Below, in pieces: positions 14,664 to 22,707 of a DNA stretch of 64,000 nucleotides. Made by a program: the position numbers and the translations under genes. Each line of letters begins with the position of its first letter. Position 1 is the stretch's first letter. The notes under the pieces are model-generated. The model saw nothing but the letters and a program-made list of their open reading frames with translations, made no database searches and had not been told where the DNA came from. The stretch comes from an uncultured Oscillospiraceae bacterium. Lineage in GTDB: Bacteria > Bacillota > Clostridia > Oscillospirales > Oscillospiraceae. The DNA lies in contig CALWXC010000005.1 of assembly GCA_944385415.1 (NCBI GenBank), positions 1 to 64,000 on the forward strand, in the 5' to 3' direction.

Positions 14664-17141
14664 ATGAAAAGACGATGGTACAGTGCGGCGCTGGTTCCGG
14701 CTCTGCTGCTCACCCTGCTGCCGGTCCCGCAGGCGGCGGCAGCGGCGGCCAAGCTGCCGACGCCGGAGGTGGAATGGCTGACCCAGGACACCGAAATTGA
14801 CGGCCGGCAGTTCAAGGCCGGGGAGCTGATCCTGAAAAACATTCCGCAGGACATCATGCCCGACTATGAAGTCGTGATCAAAAACGCTGATACCAACGAG
14901 GTTTTTGAAACCTATGAAGACGGCTTTGGGGGCGGTATGACATCGGCGCAAAAGCTGGTTGTGGGCTGGTATGCGGAAGGGTCCATGGCCACCGGAAGCT
15001 ATACCGCCACCGTGACCTACCTGGGCGACAATGGGGAGACGTATACCGACAGCGACCCCGCCACAACGGCGGCTTATGCGTATACCAATCCCGGTGCTTC
15101 CTATGGGATACCAACAGAGATCCATTGGAACGGGGCCAACTTTGCCTATACAATCGAGGACGCGGTATTGACGGAGCACGCTATCCTGTTCATGGAATTT
15201 GCCAAGATACAGGAAGACGGCTCCTATTCCAGTATCGGATATAAAGGGACCTCAGCACAAGAGGCGCAGGACACCAATAACCAGATCTTTTTGGAGCGCT
15301 TCAACGAACGGGTGGCGCGGTATGGCCCCGGCGACTATGTCTTCCGTCTTCGGGTAACCTCACCCGACATCACGCAGAAATGGCACAGCGGCTGGTCGGA
15401 GTGGAGCGAACCCCGGACGGTGTCCGGCACGTCGGGCGAAATCGACAGCAGCCTGGAGGACATTTTGCAGGACCTGCCGGAAACCGGGTCCAGTACAGAA
15501 CAGAAGCAGGCGGCAGTAGACGCGGTGCGGGCCCTGGACCAGGAAAAGCTGCGGGAATCGCTTTCAGCGGATCAGGATGGTACCGGTGTGGCCCAAACGC
15601 TGAAAGAGCTGGAGGAGCGTCTGGGGCTGACGGCCCAGGTGCAGGTGGACAGCGCCTATCAGGTGGATGTAGACACCAAACTGGTCACGGTAGCCGGAGC
15701 CGGACTCAATGCAAAGGATTTGTCCACGCCGCCGACGCTCACCTTCTCCAATCCGCCCAAGGAGCTGGAGATTCCCAACACTTACCGGAATTATGTGCAG
15801 ATGGACCTCTCTTTGGGGGACACGGTGGAGACCAATCCGGACGGCACGCTGCTGGTGCCCATCCAGATCACCATGCCGGTACCGGACGGGATTGATCACG
15901 CCAAGCTGCAAATTCTGCATTTCCATGAGGACGGCAGCGTGGAACGGATCACGCCCTATTGTTTCCAAAACGGGGCCCAATGGATGGCACGGTTTACCGT
16001 CAACCAGCTCAGCCCCTTTGTCTTTGGTGCGTATGAACCGTTCACCGTGACCTTTGACCCCATGGGCGGTACAGTGACCCCCACCAGCCAGCAGACCGAC
16101 GAGAACGGCAAACTGGCTTCTCTGCCGGTACCAACCAAGACAGACAACGAGTTCGACGGCTGGTTCACCCAGACGGAGGGCGGCACGCAGATCAATAACG
16201 CCTATGTGTTTACCGCAGATACCACGCTGTATGCCCATTGGACCGTACAGCAGCCCGGCGGCGGTGGCAGCAGTGGTGGCAGCAGTGGTGGCAGCAGTGG
16301 TGGCAGCGGCAGCGGCGGCGGTTCCTCTGCGCCCCAGTATGCGGCTATGGTAGAAACGGCGGACAACGGCTCTGTGAAATTGTCTGCTTCCAATGCGGCC
16401 AAGGGTACGACCGTAACCGTTACGGTTACCCCGGACAAGAGGTATGAGCTGGCCTCCCTCACCGTTACCGACCAGAATGGAAACGCTGTGACACTGACCA
16501 AGCAGGCAAATGGAACCTTTACCTTTGTGATGCCCGGCTCCAAGGTCATGGTAAAGGCTGTGTTCCAGCCCGTGGAAGAGACGGTGCAGCCCCTGCCGTT
16601 TGGGGATGTGCCGGAGACTGCCTGGTACGCCGATGCGGTGCGGTATGTCTATGAGAACGGCATCATGGGCGGCTATTCCGCCGACCGGTTTGGACCGGAG
16701 GATCTGCTGTCCCGTGCCCAGCTGACCCAGCTGCTGCATAATCTGGCAGGCAATCCGGTGCAGAACGAAGAACCGGGCAAGGGCTTTACCGATGTGCCGG
16801 AGAGCGTTTGGTATGCCGACAGCGTGTACTGGGCCCAGCGGAATGGCATCGTCAACGGCTACAGCCAGGACACCTTCGGTCCGGAGGACCCGGTCACCCG
16901 GGAGCAGTTGGTGACCATGCTCAGCCGCTACGTCCAATTCCAGGGCGGAGACGTGACGGGGAGCGGGAACTTGTCCGCCTACACCGACGGCAATGCGGTT
17001 TCGGAGTATGCCCGCTCCGCCATGGCATGGGCCTGCGGACAGGGACTGATAAACGGCGCAAACGGTGCGCTGAATCCCCAGGGCACTGCGACCCGCGCCG
17101 AAGTGGCCCAGCTGATGACCAACTATCTGCGGCAGAATTGA
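14664..17141 (+). CDS. Secreted SLH-anchored surface protein with InlB-type repeat
   Basis: An 825-aa exported protein. The start at 14664 has a GAGGAG site and a signal peptide (MKRRWYSAALVPALLLTLLP, then AQAAAA-like cleavage region). The N-terminal half includes a fibronectin-like segment (about 30-260). A Listeria-Bacteroides/InlB B-type repeat follows (VTFDPMGGTVTPT...YAHW, about 460-530), then a Gly/Ser linker encoded by 12-bp repeats, a divergent repeat (ADNGSVKLSAS...MVKAVF), and three C-terminal SLH domains (FGDVPETAWYADAV, FTDVPESVWYADSV, YTDGNAVSEYARSAM). SLH domains bind pyruvylated wall polymer, so the protein coats the cell surface. It may belong to the adjacent signalling island's targets, which is inference. 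Confidence 0.9.
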   Translation: MKRRWYSAALVPALLLTLLPVPQAAAAAAKLPTPEVEWLTQDTEIDGRQFKAGELILKNIPQDIMPDYEVVIKNADTNEVFETYEDGFGGGMTSAQKLVVGWYAEGSMATGSYTATVTYLGDNGETYTDSDPATTAAYAYTNPGASYGIPTEIHWNGANFAYTIEDAVLTEHAILFMEFAKIQEDGSYSSIGYKGTSAQEAQDTNNQIFLERFNERVARYGPGDYVFRLRVTSPDITQKWHSGWSEWSEPRTVSGTSGEIDSSLEDILQDLPETGSSTEQKQAAVDAVRALDQEKLRESLSADQDGTGVAQTLKELEERLGLTAQVQVDSAYQVDVDTKLVTVAGAGLNAKDLSTPPTLTFSNPPKELEIPNTYRNYVQMDLSLGDTVETNPDGTLLVPIQITMPVPDGIDHAKLQILHFHEDGSVERITPYCFQNGAQWMARFTVNQLSPFVFGAYEPFTVTFDPMGGTVTPTSQQTDENGKLASLPVPTKTDNEFDGWFTQTEGGTQINNAYVFTADTTLYAHWTVQQPGGGGSSGGSSGGSSGGSGSGGGSSAPQYAAMVETADNGSVKLSASNAAKGTTVTVTVTPDKRYELASLTVTDQNGNAVTLTKQANGTFTFVMPGSKVMVKAVFQPVEETVQPLPFGDVPETAWYADAVRYVYENGIMGGYSADRFGPEDLLSRAQLTQLLHNLAGNPVQNEEPGKGFTDVPESVWYADSVYWAQRNGIVNGYSQDTFGPEDPVTREQLVTMLSRYVQFQGGDVTGSGNLSAYTDGNAVSEYARSAMAWACGQGLINGANGALNPQGTATRAEVAQLMTNYLRQN
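16256..16323 (+). repeat. 12-bp in-frame tandem repeat coding for a Gly/Ser linker
   Basis: GGTGGCAGCAGT and close variants repeat about four times and code for GGSS units. Gain or loss of a unit keeps the frame, so only the linker length would change. Confidence 0.85.
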
Positions 17142-17179
17142 CCGCTGAAACAGTAAGAGCCACAATGCAGATATAAAAA

Positions 17180-17217
17180 CAGGCTGGACAGTTCCAAAGG
17201 GCTGTCCAGCCTGTTTT
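17180..17217. terminator. Bidirectional terminator between the SLH gene and the next membrane protein
   Basis: CAGGCTGGACAG (17180-17191) pairs with CTGTCCAGCCTG (17202-17213), followed by TTTT. An A-rich run on the other side serves the convergent gene. Confidence 0.88.
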
Positions 17218-17233
17218 GTATGATGGAGTACCG

Positions 17234-17590
17234 TTACCAGTACCGCTTCACAGCCTTGGAGCTGCACACGGCATACCAGATGATGACGGCCAGCGCCACG
17301 CCGTTGAGCACCATGGACACGGTGTTGTTGTAGAATTGCAGGCTGTTGTTGAGCAGGGCAACAATGCCATAGAGGGCCAGACACAGGCCCAGGATCAGCA
17401 GACGGGGCTTGAGATAGCGGATGTAGCCGTCGGGGTCGGCACAGTCTTTGATGCGAAAGTTTTTGGGAATCAGCAGAGAGTTATCAAAGAGCCGTCTCAC
17501 GGCCTGTAGCCGGTACCAGACGTACAGCACATAAACGCCGGCGGGCAGGGAAATCATATCGAAAAAAGCGAGCATACTGTTGGTGTCCAT
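17234..17590 (-). CDS. Small membrane protein of unknown function
   Basis: A 118-aa protein with three hydrophobic helices (LAFFDMISLPAGVYVLYVWY, LLILGLCLALYGIVALL, SMVLNGVALAVIIWYAV). The start at 17590 was chosen because residues before it in the longer frame are not membrane-like and a GGAAAGGA site precedes it. It lies 69 bp downstream of the SSB-like gene in the same direction. No family is recognised. Confidence 0.65.
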   Translation of the reverse strand: MDTNSMLAFFDMISLPAGVYVLYVWYRLQAVRRLFDNSLLIPKNFRIKDCADPDGYIRYLKPRLLILGLCLALYGIVALLNNSLQFYNNTVSMVLNGVALAVIIWYAVCSSKAVKRYW

Positions 17591-17659
17591 GGGAAGCGTC
17601 CTTTCCTGTGTACAAAATTCTGCTCCCATCATATCAAATCCCGCCGCGTCTGGCAAGGG

Positions 17660-18262
17660 TCAAACGGGGCAGAGGGACTCCATGGCCGAAATCTCATAGG
17701 CCACCCGCTGCTGGGGGACGCCGTCCACCATCTTGGTATAGCCACGGCTCTGGAGCCGTCCCGTCAGATGCAGGGGGGCGCCTACAGAGAGACAGGCCGC
17801 CTCCCGGGCCGACTTGCCCCACAGGATACAGGGCAGATAGTCGGTGCGGCGGTAATGGCGGCTGACCGCCAGCATCACGTCGCAGATCTCCCGGCCCAAA
17901 GGCGTCCGCCGGTAGACCGGGGCCTTGCAGATCACGCCCTGTAGGGTGGCTGTGTTTTCCGGCTCCCCGTCGCACAGGCCCAGGGTGGACGCGTAGACGG
18001 AAATCACCAGATGGCGGCCCGTCTCACTGCGGCAGTTGCAGGAGCGCACCTGCCCCGTCACCTCCACCAAGGCCCCGTCGGTCAGGACCGTGTCTTCCAG
18101 CAGCGCTTCATCGGCCACCACCGGCAGAACATCGGCGGTGCCCGACAGCCGGGCTACCTCCAACGGAAAGCGGTAAAACCGCCGTCCGTGATTTTCATGG
18201 GAAAAGACCGGCGCACCGGCCAAAACACCCCGTAAAATAATATGATTGGATACCTGTTCCAT
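17660..18262 (-). CDS. Tandem OB-fold single-strand DNA-binding (SSB/PriB-like) protein
   Basis: A 200-aa protein with two SSB-like OB folds. The first starts NHIILRGVLAGAPVFSHENHGRRFYRFPLEVARLSG and the second starts NTATLQGVICKAPVYRRTPLGREICDVMLAVSRHYRRTDYLPCILWGKSA. The phrase DYLPCILWGKSAREAA is the classic SSB strand pattern. It lacks the acidic C-terminal tip that recruits partners in replicative SSB, so it may be a specialised paralogue in repair or recombination. Confidence 0.8.
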   Translation of the reverse strand: MEQVSNHIILRGVLAGAPVFSHENHGRRFYRFPLEVARLSGTADVLPVVADEALLEDTVLTDGALVEVTGQVRSCNCRSETGRHLVISVYASTLGLCDGEPENTATLQGVICKAPVYRRTPLGREICDVMLAVSRHYRRTDYLPCILWGKSAREAACLSVGAPLHLTGRLQSRGYTKMVDGVPQQRVAYEISAMESLCPV

Positions 18263-18384
18263 TCTCCCACCTCATTGTCGTTTGGACAGCGCCGCACAGA
18301 CGGAGAAACGGACCGGTCAGGGACGTGGTCCGAACTGTGGGGCGTTGCCTGTGTATGGGAGAATATATTCCCGCCGGGGGGCGC

Positions 18385-18702
18385 TTATGCCTGGGGGTCG
18401 TCCTCGTCTTCCGCCGCCTTGGCTTCCAGGGCGGCCTGCTCCTCCGCTTCGACGCGGTCGATTTCAGCGGCCTGGGCCCGCAGGGCCGCCATGCCCTGGC
18501 GCAGGGCCAGAATCACCAGCACCACGCCGATGAGCAGAAACACGCCGCCGCCGATGGTACACAGCAGCACGTCCTTCTGGGCTGTGGCCTCGCCGGAAAA
18601 ATAGCTTTGCAGCAGGCTGTAGCCCAGATAGAGAATATAGGCGCCGCCGACGCCCCAGAGAATGGCGCGACGGGTGTCGGGACTTTTTTTCTTGTTGTTC
18701 AT
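18385..18702 (-). CDS. Small two-TM protein with charged coiled-coil tail
   Basis: A 105-aa protein with a basic N-terminus, two TM helices (AILWGVGGAYILYLGYSLL and LLCTIGGGVFLLIGVVLVILAL) and an Ala/Glu-rich helical tail. A GGAGG site precedes the ATG. It is 6 bp downstream of nudC, so it belongs to the AlaX-nudC operon. Function is unknown. Confidence 0.7.
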   Translation of the reverse strand: MNNKKKSPDTRRAILWGVGGAYILYLGYSLLQSYFSGEATAQKDVLLCTIGGGVFLLIGVVLVILALRQGMAALRAQAAEIDRVEAEEQAALEAKAAEDEDDPQA

Positions 18703-18708
18703 GGGTTC

Positions 18709-19566
18709 TTATACCTCCAGGGGGTGTTGTTGACCGTGCCGGGCCAGGGAGAAGGGGTCCTGTCCCCGGCGGAACGTCTCAATCATCTCGCCGGTGAGAC
18801 TGATGCCCGAATGGTCGTCGGGCAGCTCGCTGCGGTGGAACCACTGGCCCAGGGACAGCTCTTCCTCCTGGAGCCGGATGGCGTCGTCGCCGTGGAGCTG
18901 GGCATAAAAGCCCATGAGCAGCGTGTCGGTGAAAACCCAGGGCTGGGATTTATAAAACCGCAGCTGTCCCAGCTTCAGCCCCACCTCCTCAAAGACCTCC
19001 CGGCGCACCGTCTCCTCGATGGTCTCGCCGATTTCGGCAAAGCCGGCCACCAGGGCGTATTGCTTCGTCACACGGCCGTTGTACTTGGTCAGAAGCAGCC
19101 GGTCTCCGTCGCAGACGCCCACGATGACGGCGGGACAGATTTTGGGATAAACCGTATTGCCGCAGGCGGGACAGACCATGGCCCGCTCGGTCTTGCTCTT
19201 TTCCATGGGGGTACCGCAGCAGCCGCAGAACCGGTTGCCCCGGTACCAGCGGTGGAGACTTTCGGCCACGGCACAGGCGTAGCGGGTCTCCGCCGGTTCC
19301 CAGCTCCGGTACTCCCGGCTGCCCTCATAGGCAAAGCCCGCCGGAGCCGACGGGGCCGGCGCTTCCAGCAGATAATATCCCCGGTCGTCCAGGGTGAAGA
19401 GATATTGCAGGGGGCCGCTGATTTGGGCCACTGTGGGCAGGGTGATGCCGCCGTCGTGGGCCATCAGCAGCCGATCGCCGTCGTAGGCCAATACAAAATC
19501 TTCCGGCTGCGGCGGCCGGTGCATGAATGTATTTTCAAAATGATGGGGAAAGATATCCTGTACCAT
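18709..19566 (-). CDS. nudC: NAD(H) pyrophosphatase NudC
   Basis: A 285-aa Nudix hydrolase that splits NAD(H) and related dinucleotides and, in other bacteria, removes NAD caps from RNA. A zinc ribbon (FCGCCGTPMEKSK...MVCPACGNTVYP) is followed by the Nudix box GFAEIGETIEETVRREVFEEVGL, with all conserved E/R residues. The NudC signature SQPWVF follows about 20 residues later. The start at 19566 gives the usual N-terminal domain; the longer frame overlaps the upstream gene without support. The gene is 10 bp from the AlaX-type gene. Confidence 0.93.
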   Translation of the reverse strand: MVQDIFPHHFENTFMHRPPQPEDFVLAYDGDRLLMAHDGGITLPTVAQISGPLQYLFTLDDRGYYLLEAPAPSAPAGFAYEGSREYRSWEPAETRYACAVAESLHRWYRGNRFCGCCGTPMEKSKTERAMVCPACGNTVYPKICPAVIVGVCDGDRLLLTKYNGRVTKQYALVAGFAEIGETIEETVRREVFEEVGLKLGQLRFYKSQPWVFTDTLLMGFYAQLHGDDAIRLQEEELSLGQWFHRSELPDDHSGISLTGEMIETFRRGQDPFSLARHGQQHPLEV

Positions 19567-19576
19567 GTCCGTCACC

Positions 19577-20728
19577 TCACAGGGATGCAAAGAACGCTTC
19601 GATGGCTGCCCGGTCTGCCCGGACGGAGCCCTGGACAAAATTGGGCTTGCCACCGCCGCGGCCCTGGAGGGCGTCGTTCAGGGCGCGGCTCAGCTGCCGC
19701 AGATCGCCGCCGGTTTCACACAGGGCGTAGGCATAGCCGCCGCTGTCCTGGGCGGAGAACACGGCGGCTCGGCCGCCGCAGACCTCGCCCATGGCAATGG
19801 CCAGACGCCGCACGCCGTCGGGAGATAATCCATCTTCAAAGTGGAGGACGTTTCCGGTACCGGCCACCGATTGAGCCACAGCGGTAAAATGTTGGTTTTC
19901 CAGCTCCACCACCCGGTATTTGGCCTGCTCCAGCTGGTGGGCCATGCGTTCGACGGCGGCTGCCGTCTCCAATGGCTTGGCCGACAGCAGGTTGGAAATG
20001 CGGCGGTTCTGCTCCCATACGGCACGGGTGTGGTCCAGGGCCCGGCCGCCGCAGGCCATCTCAATGCGGACGCCGCCCTTGAACCGTACCACACTGAGCA
20101 GACGGATGAGACCGATCTCACCGGTGGCCTTCACATGGGTACCGCAGCAGGTGCACAAATCGCAGCCGGGAAACTCCACCAGCCGCACGTCGCCGGTCAG
20201 CTCCTTTTTGCTGCGATAGGGCAGGGAAGCCAGCGTTTCCGCGTCGGGGTAGAAAATATGCACCGGCGTGTTGGCCCACACGGCTTCATTGGCCCGGCGC
20301 TCGATGTCCAGAAGCTGCTCGGCGGTCAGTTCGCCGTTAAAATCGATGGTGATCACGTCGTGGCCCATATGAAAACCCACGTTGTCGTAGCCGTAGGATG
20401 CGTGAATGAGGCCGCTGACGATGTGTTCGCCGCTGTGCTGCTGCATGAGATCCAGCCGCCGCTCCCAGTCAATGGCGCCCTCCACCGTGTCGCCCACGGT
20501 CAGGGGCCCGGCGCAGCGGTGGATAATCTGCCCGTCCCGGCGGCGGACATCGGTGACGGCCACGCCGCCCAGCAGTCCCGTGTCACAGGGCTGGCCGCCG
20601 CCCTCAGGATAAAAGGCTGTCTGATCCAGGGTCACAAGAAATCCATCGCCGTCGGCGGTACAGGACAACACCCGGGCCGTGAACTGCCGCAGATGGCTGT
20701 CCTGGTAAAAAAGTGCCTGTTGCTCCAT
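19577..20728 (-). CDS. AlaX-type alanyl-tRNA editing protein with DHHA1 domain
   Basis: A 383-aa free-standing editing enzyme that would deacylate Ser- or Gly-tRNA(Ala). The N-terminal barrel is typical (DQTAFYPEGGGQPCDTGLLGG), followed by zinc ligands HSGEH (LMQQHSGEHIVSG) and CCGTH (DLCTCCGTHVKATGE). The C-terminal DHHA1 domain ends with GRGGGKPNFVQGSV. The start at 20728 gives MEQQALFYQDSHLR, which matches AlaX N-termini; the upstream extension is low-quality. It lacks the aminoacylation domain of AlaRS, so it is not alaS. Confidence 0.88.
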   Translation of the reverse strand: MEQQALFYQDSHLRQFTARVLSCTADGDGFLVTLDQTAFYPEGGGQPCDTGLLGGVAVTDVRRRDGQIIHRCAGPLTVGDTVEGAIDWERRLDLMQQHSGEHIVSGLIHASYGYDNVGFHMGHDVITIDFNGELTAEQLLDIERRANEAVWANTPVHIFYPDAETLASLPYRSKKELTGDVRLVEFPGCDLCTCCGTHVKATGEIGLIRLLSVVRFKGGVRIEMACGGRALDHTRAVWEQNRRISNLLSAKPLETAAAVERMAHQLEQAKYRVVELENQHFTAVAQSVAGTGNVLHFEDGLSPDGVRRLAIAMGEVCGGRAAVFSAQDSGGYAYALCETGGDLRQLSRALNDALQGRGGGKPNFVQGSVRADRAAIEAFFASL

Positions 20729-20844
20729 GGTGAAAAAAACCTCGTTTTCCGCGGGAAGTCCCGTTGATGTATACCAGTTTATCATACCATAGGAAAGCGC
20801 CTGTGAAAACCCTGGGTTTTTCTCGTAAAATCGGGGGTGTGCGG

Positions 20845-20873
20845 TTGACAAATGGTGTTGGGTAGCATAAACT
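20845..20873 (+). promoter_or_regulatory. Promoter of mgtE with long leader
   Basis: TTGACA (20845-20850) and TAAACT (20868-20873) with a 17-nt spacer imply a start near 20880 and a leader of about 200 nt before the mgtE ATG. Confidence 0.72.
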
Positions 20874-20879
20874 AATGTA

Positions 20880-21080
20880 GTATGGGTTTTTGGACCCAAT
20901 CGATGATTTTTTGCAGCCAAAGGGGTGAAATCAATGGACACAGGAAGTGGCAGCGGCACAGGCCCGGGCCGAAGTCGCCACGGGAAACCAGCCGCTTTTG
21001 TGGCCGTTGTTTCCCGTCTGTGACGGTCCGTACCGTGTGTTTGTGCTTCCTAAAAACCTGTAATTTAGGAGGAGGAAACC
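20880..21080 (+). promoter_or_regulatory. Structured 5' leader of mgtE, no riboswitch family recognised
   Basis: The leader holds a GGCCCGGGCC palindrome (20961-20970). It also has a long hairpin with CGGGAAAC (20981-20988) pairing with GTTTCCCG (21009-21016) and flanking GTC/GAC pairs. MgtE genes are often under the M-box Mg2+ riboswitch, but its conserved core segments are not visible here. The leader may be a divergent sensor or an unrelated structure. Confidence 0.5.
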
Positions 21081-22457
21081 ATGGCTGAACATACCGTTAT
21101 GATGAAGGAGACGCTGCTGGCGCTCCTCAACAGTAAAAAATACCTGTCCCTGCGGGACATTCTGGCCACCATGAACCCGGTGGACATTGCCGCCATCTTC
21201 GACGAACTGGAAGAGGACCGGCTGCCGCTGCTGTTCCGGCTTCTGCCCAAGGAACTGGCGTCGGAGACCTTCGTGGAAATGGACCCGGAGGCCCAGGAGT
21301 TGCTGATTCGAGGCTTTTCCGACAGCGAGCTAAAAGAGGTCATCGATGAACTGTACGTCGATGACGCTGTGGACATTGTGGAAGAGATGCCCGCCAACGT
21401 GGTCCGCCGGATTCTGGGCCAGGCCGACCCGGAGATGCGCAAGCAGATCAATGAGATTCTGCGCTATCCCGAGGACAGCGCAGGCTCCATCATGACCACC
21501 GAGTGCGTCACCCTGCGGCCGGATATGACCGTGGAGGAGGCCATCAAGCGCATCCGCCGGACGGGCATTGACAAGGAAACCATCTACACCTGCTACGTCA
21601 CCGAAGACCGCAAATTGCTGGGCCTGACCACCGTCAAGGACCTGCTGCTGTGCGAGGATGACGAAGAGGTGATCTCCGAGATTATGGAGGAGAATGTCAT
21701 CTCCGTCAACACGCTGGAGGACAAGGAGGACGTGGCCCAGCTGTTCTCCAAATATGACTTTCTGGCGTTGCCGGTGGTGGACGCGGAAAACCGTCTGGTC
21801 GGTATTGTGACCTTCGACGACGCCATGGACGTCATCGAGGAAGAGGTCACGGAGGACATGGAAAAGATGGCCGCCATGCTGCCGTCGGAAAAGCCGTATA
21901 TGCGCCTGTCCACCTTTGAGGTTTTCAAGAACCGCATTCCCTGGCTGATGCTCCTCATGGTGTCGGCCACCTTTACCGGCATGATTCTCAACTACTTTGA
22001 AAACGCTCTGGCGAAGCAGATCGTGCTGACCTCGTTTATCCCCATGCTGATGGATACGGCGGGTAACTCCGGTTCCCAGACGTCAGTGACCATCGTCCGC
22101 GGCCTCTCCATCGGAGAAATCGCCCTGCGGGATTTGCCCCGGATTCTCTGGAAAGAGTGCCGGGTGGCCATCCTCTGCGGTGTGGTGCTGGCTGCGACGG
22201 CCTTCCTTAAAATTTTCCTGGTAGATAACATGCTCTTGGGCGAAGAGGGCATCACCCTGGGCGTCATGATGACGGTGTGCATCACGCTGGCCATTACGGT
22301 GCTGTGCGCCAAGCTGGTGGGCGGCACGCTGCCCATTGTGGCGGAACGGCTGGGCTTTGACCCGGCGGTGATGGCCAGCCCCTTTATCACCACCATTGTG
22401 GACGCCATCGCCTTGCTGGTGTATTTCCAGGTCGCGTCCCTGCTGCTGGGCTTGTGA
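21081..22457 (+). CDS. mgtE: MgtE family magnesium transporter
   Basis: A 458-aa Mg2+ channel/transporter. It has an N-terminal superhelical domain (residues about 10-130), two CBS domains (SIMTTECVTLRPDMTVEEAI and ENVISVNTLEDKEDVAQLF), then a five-helix membrane domain with MDTAGNSGSQTSVTIVRGLS and the closing block DPAVMASPFITTIVDAIALLVYF. Length is standard. AGGAGGA precedes the ATG. The N and CBS domains normally sense cytosolic Mg2+ and close the pore. Confidence 0.95.
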   Translation: MAEHTVMMKETLLALLNSKKYLSLRDILATMNPVDIAAIFDELEEDRLPLLFRLLPKELASETFVEMDPEAQELLIRGFSDSELKEVIDELYVDDAVDIVEEMPANVVRRILGQADPEMRKQINEILRYPEDSAGSIMTTECVTLRPDMTVEEAIKRIRRTGIDKETIYTCYVTEDRKLLGLTTVKDLLLCEDDEEVISEIMEENVISVNTLEDKEDVAQLFSKYDFLALPVVDAENRLVGIVTFDDAMDVIEEEVTEDMEKMAAMLPSEKPYMRLSTFEVFKNRIPWLMLLMVSATFTGMILNYFENALAKQIVLTSFIPMLMDTAGNSGSQTSVTIVRGLSIGEIALRDLPRILWKECRVAILCGVVLAATAFLKIFLVDNMLLGEEGITLGVMMTVCITLAITVLCAKLVGGTLPIVAERLGFDPAVMASPFITTIVDAIALLVYFQVASLLLGL

Positions 22458-22495
22458 TTCAGACGGTATCACCCGGTGATTTCCAGTGTAAAAAG

Positions 22496-22538
22496 AACAG
22501 GCGCGTTGCAACATCGGTTGCAACGCGCCTGTTTTTGT
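22496..22538 (+). terminator. Terminator of mgtE
   Basis: AACAGGCGCGTTGCAAC (22496-22512) pairs perfectly with GTTGCAACGCGCCTGTT (22517-22533) around a 4-nt loop, with TTTTTG overlapping and following the second arm. Confidence 0.92.
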
Positions 22539-22654
22539 TGTCTGGAGGTGCCGAACGCAAGCAATATACGCGGCGGGAGAACTACCCCATCGTCCTCTAG
22601 AAACATCCTATAAAATCCATGCCGGATTTTCCATAACTGCCATACTGTGCAACA

Positions 22655-22694
22655 GGGCCTGCTGCAAAATGAATTCTGCAACAGGCCCTTTTTT
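22655..22694. terminator. Terminator-like hairpin between mgtE and the GGDEF/EAL gene
   Basis: GGGCCTGCTGCA pairs with TGCAACAGGCCC with one mismatch, then TTTTTT on the + strand. It is close to the end of the convergent GGDEF/EAL gene, but the T-run is on the + side, so it may be a second stop for readthrough from mgtE. Confidence 0.6.
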
Positions 22695-22707
22695 GGCAGT
22701 ATCATAC

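Noticed and set aside
16256..16323. Phase-variable repeat in the SLH gene
   Set aside because: The unit is 12 bp, so slippage keeps the frame and cannot switch the gene off.
15564..17384. 606-aa minus frame opposite the SLH protein
   Set aside because: Antisense shadow. The + frame has a signal peptide, an InlB repeat and three SLH domains.
18325..19887. 520-aa + frame opposite nudC
   Set aside because: It spans three real minus-strand genes and has no recognisable motif.
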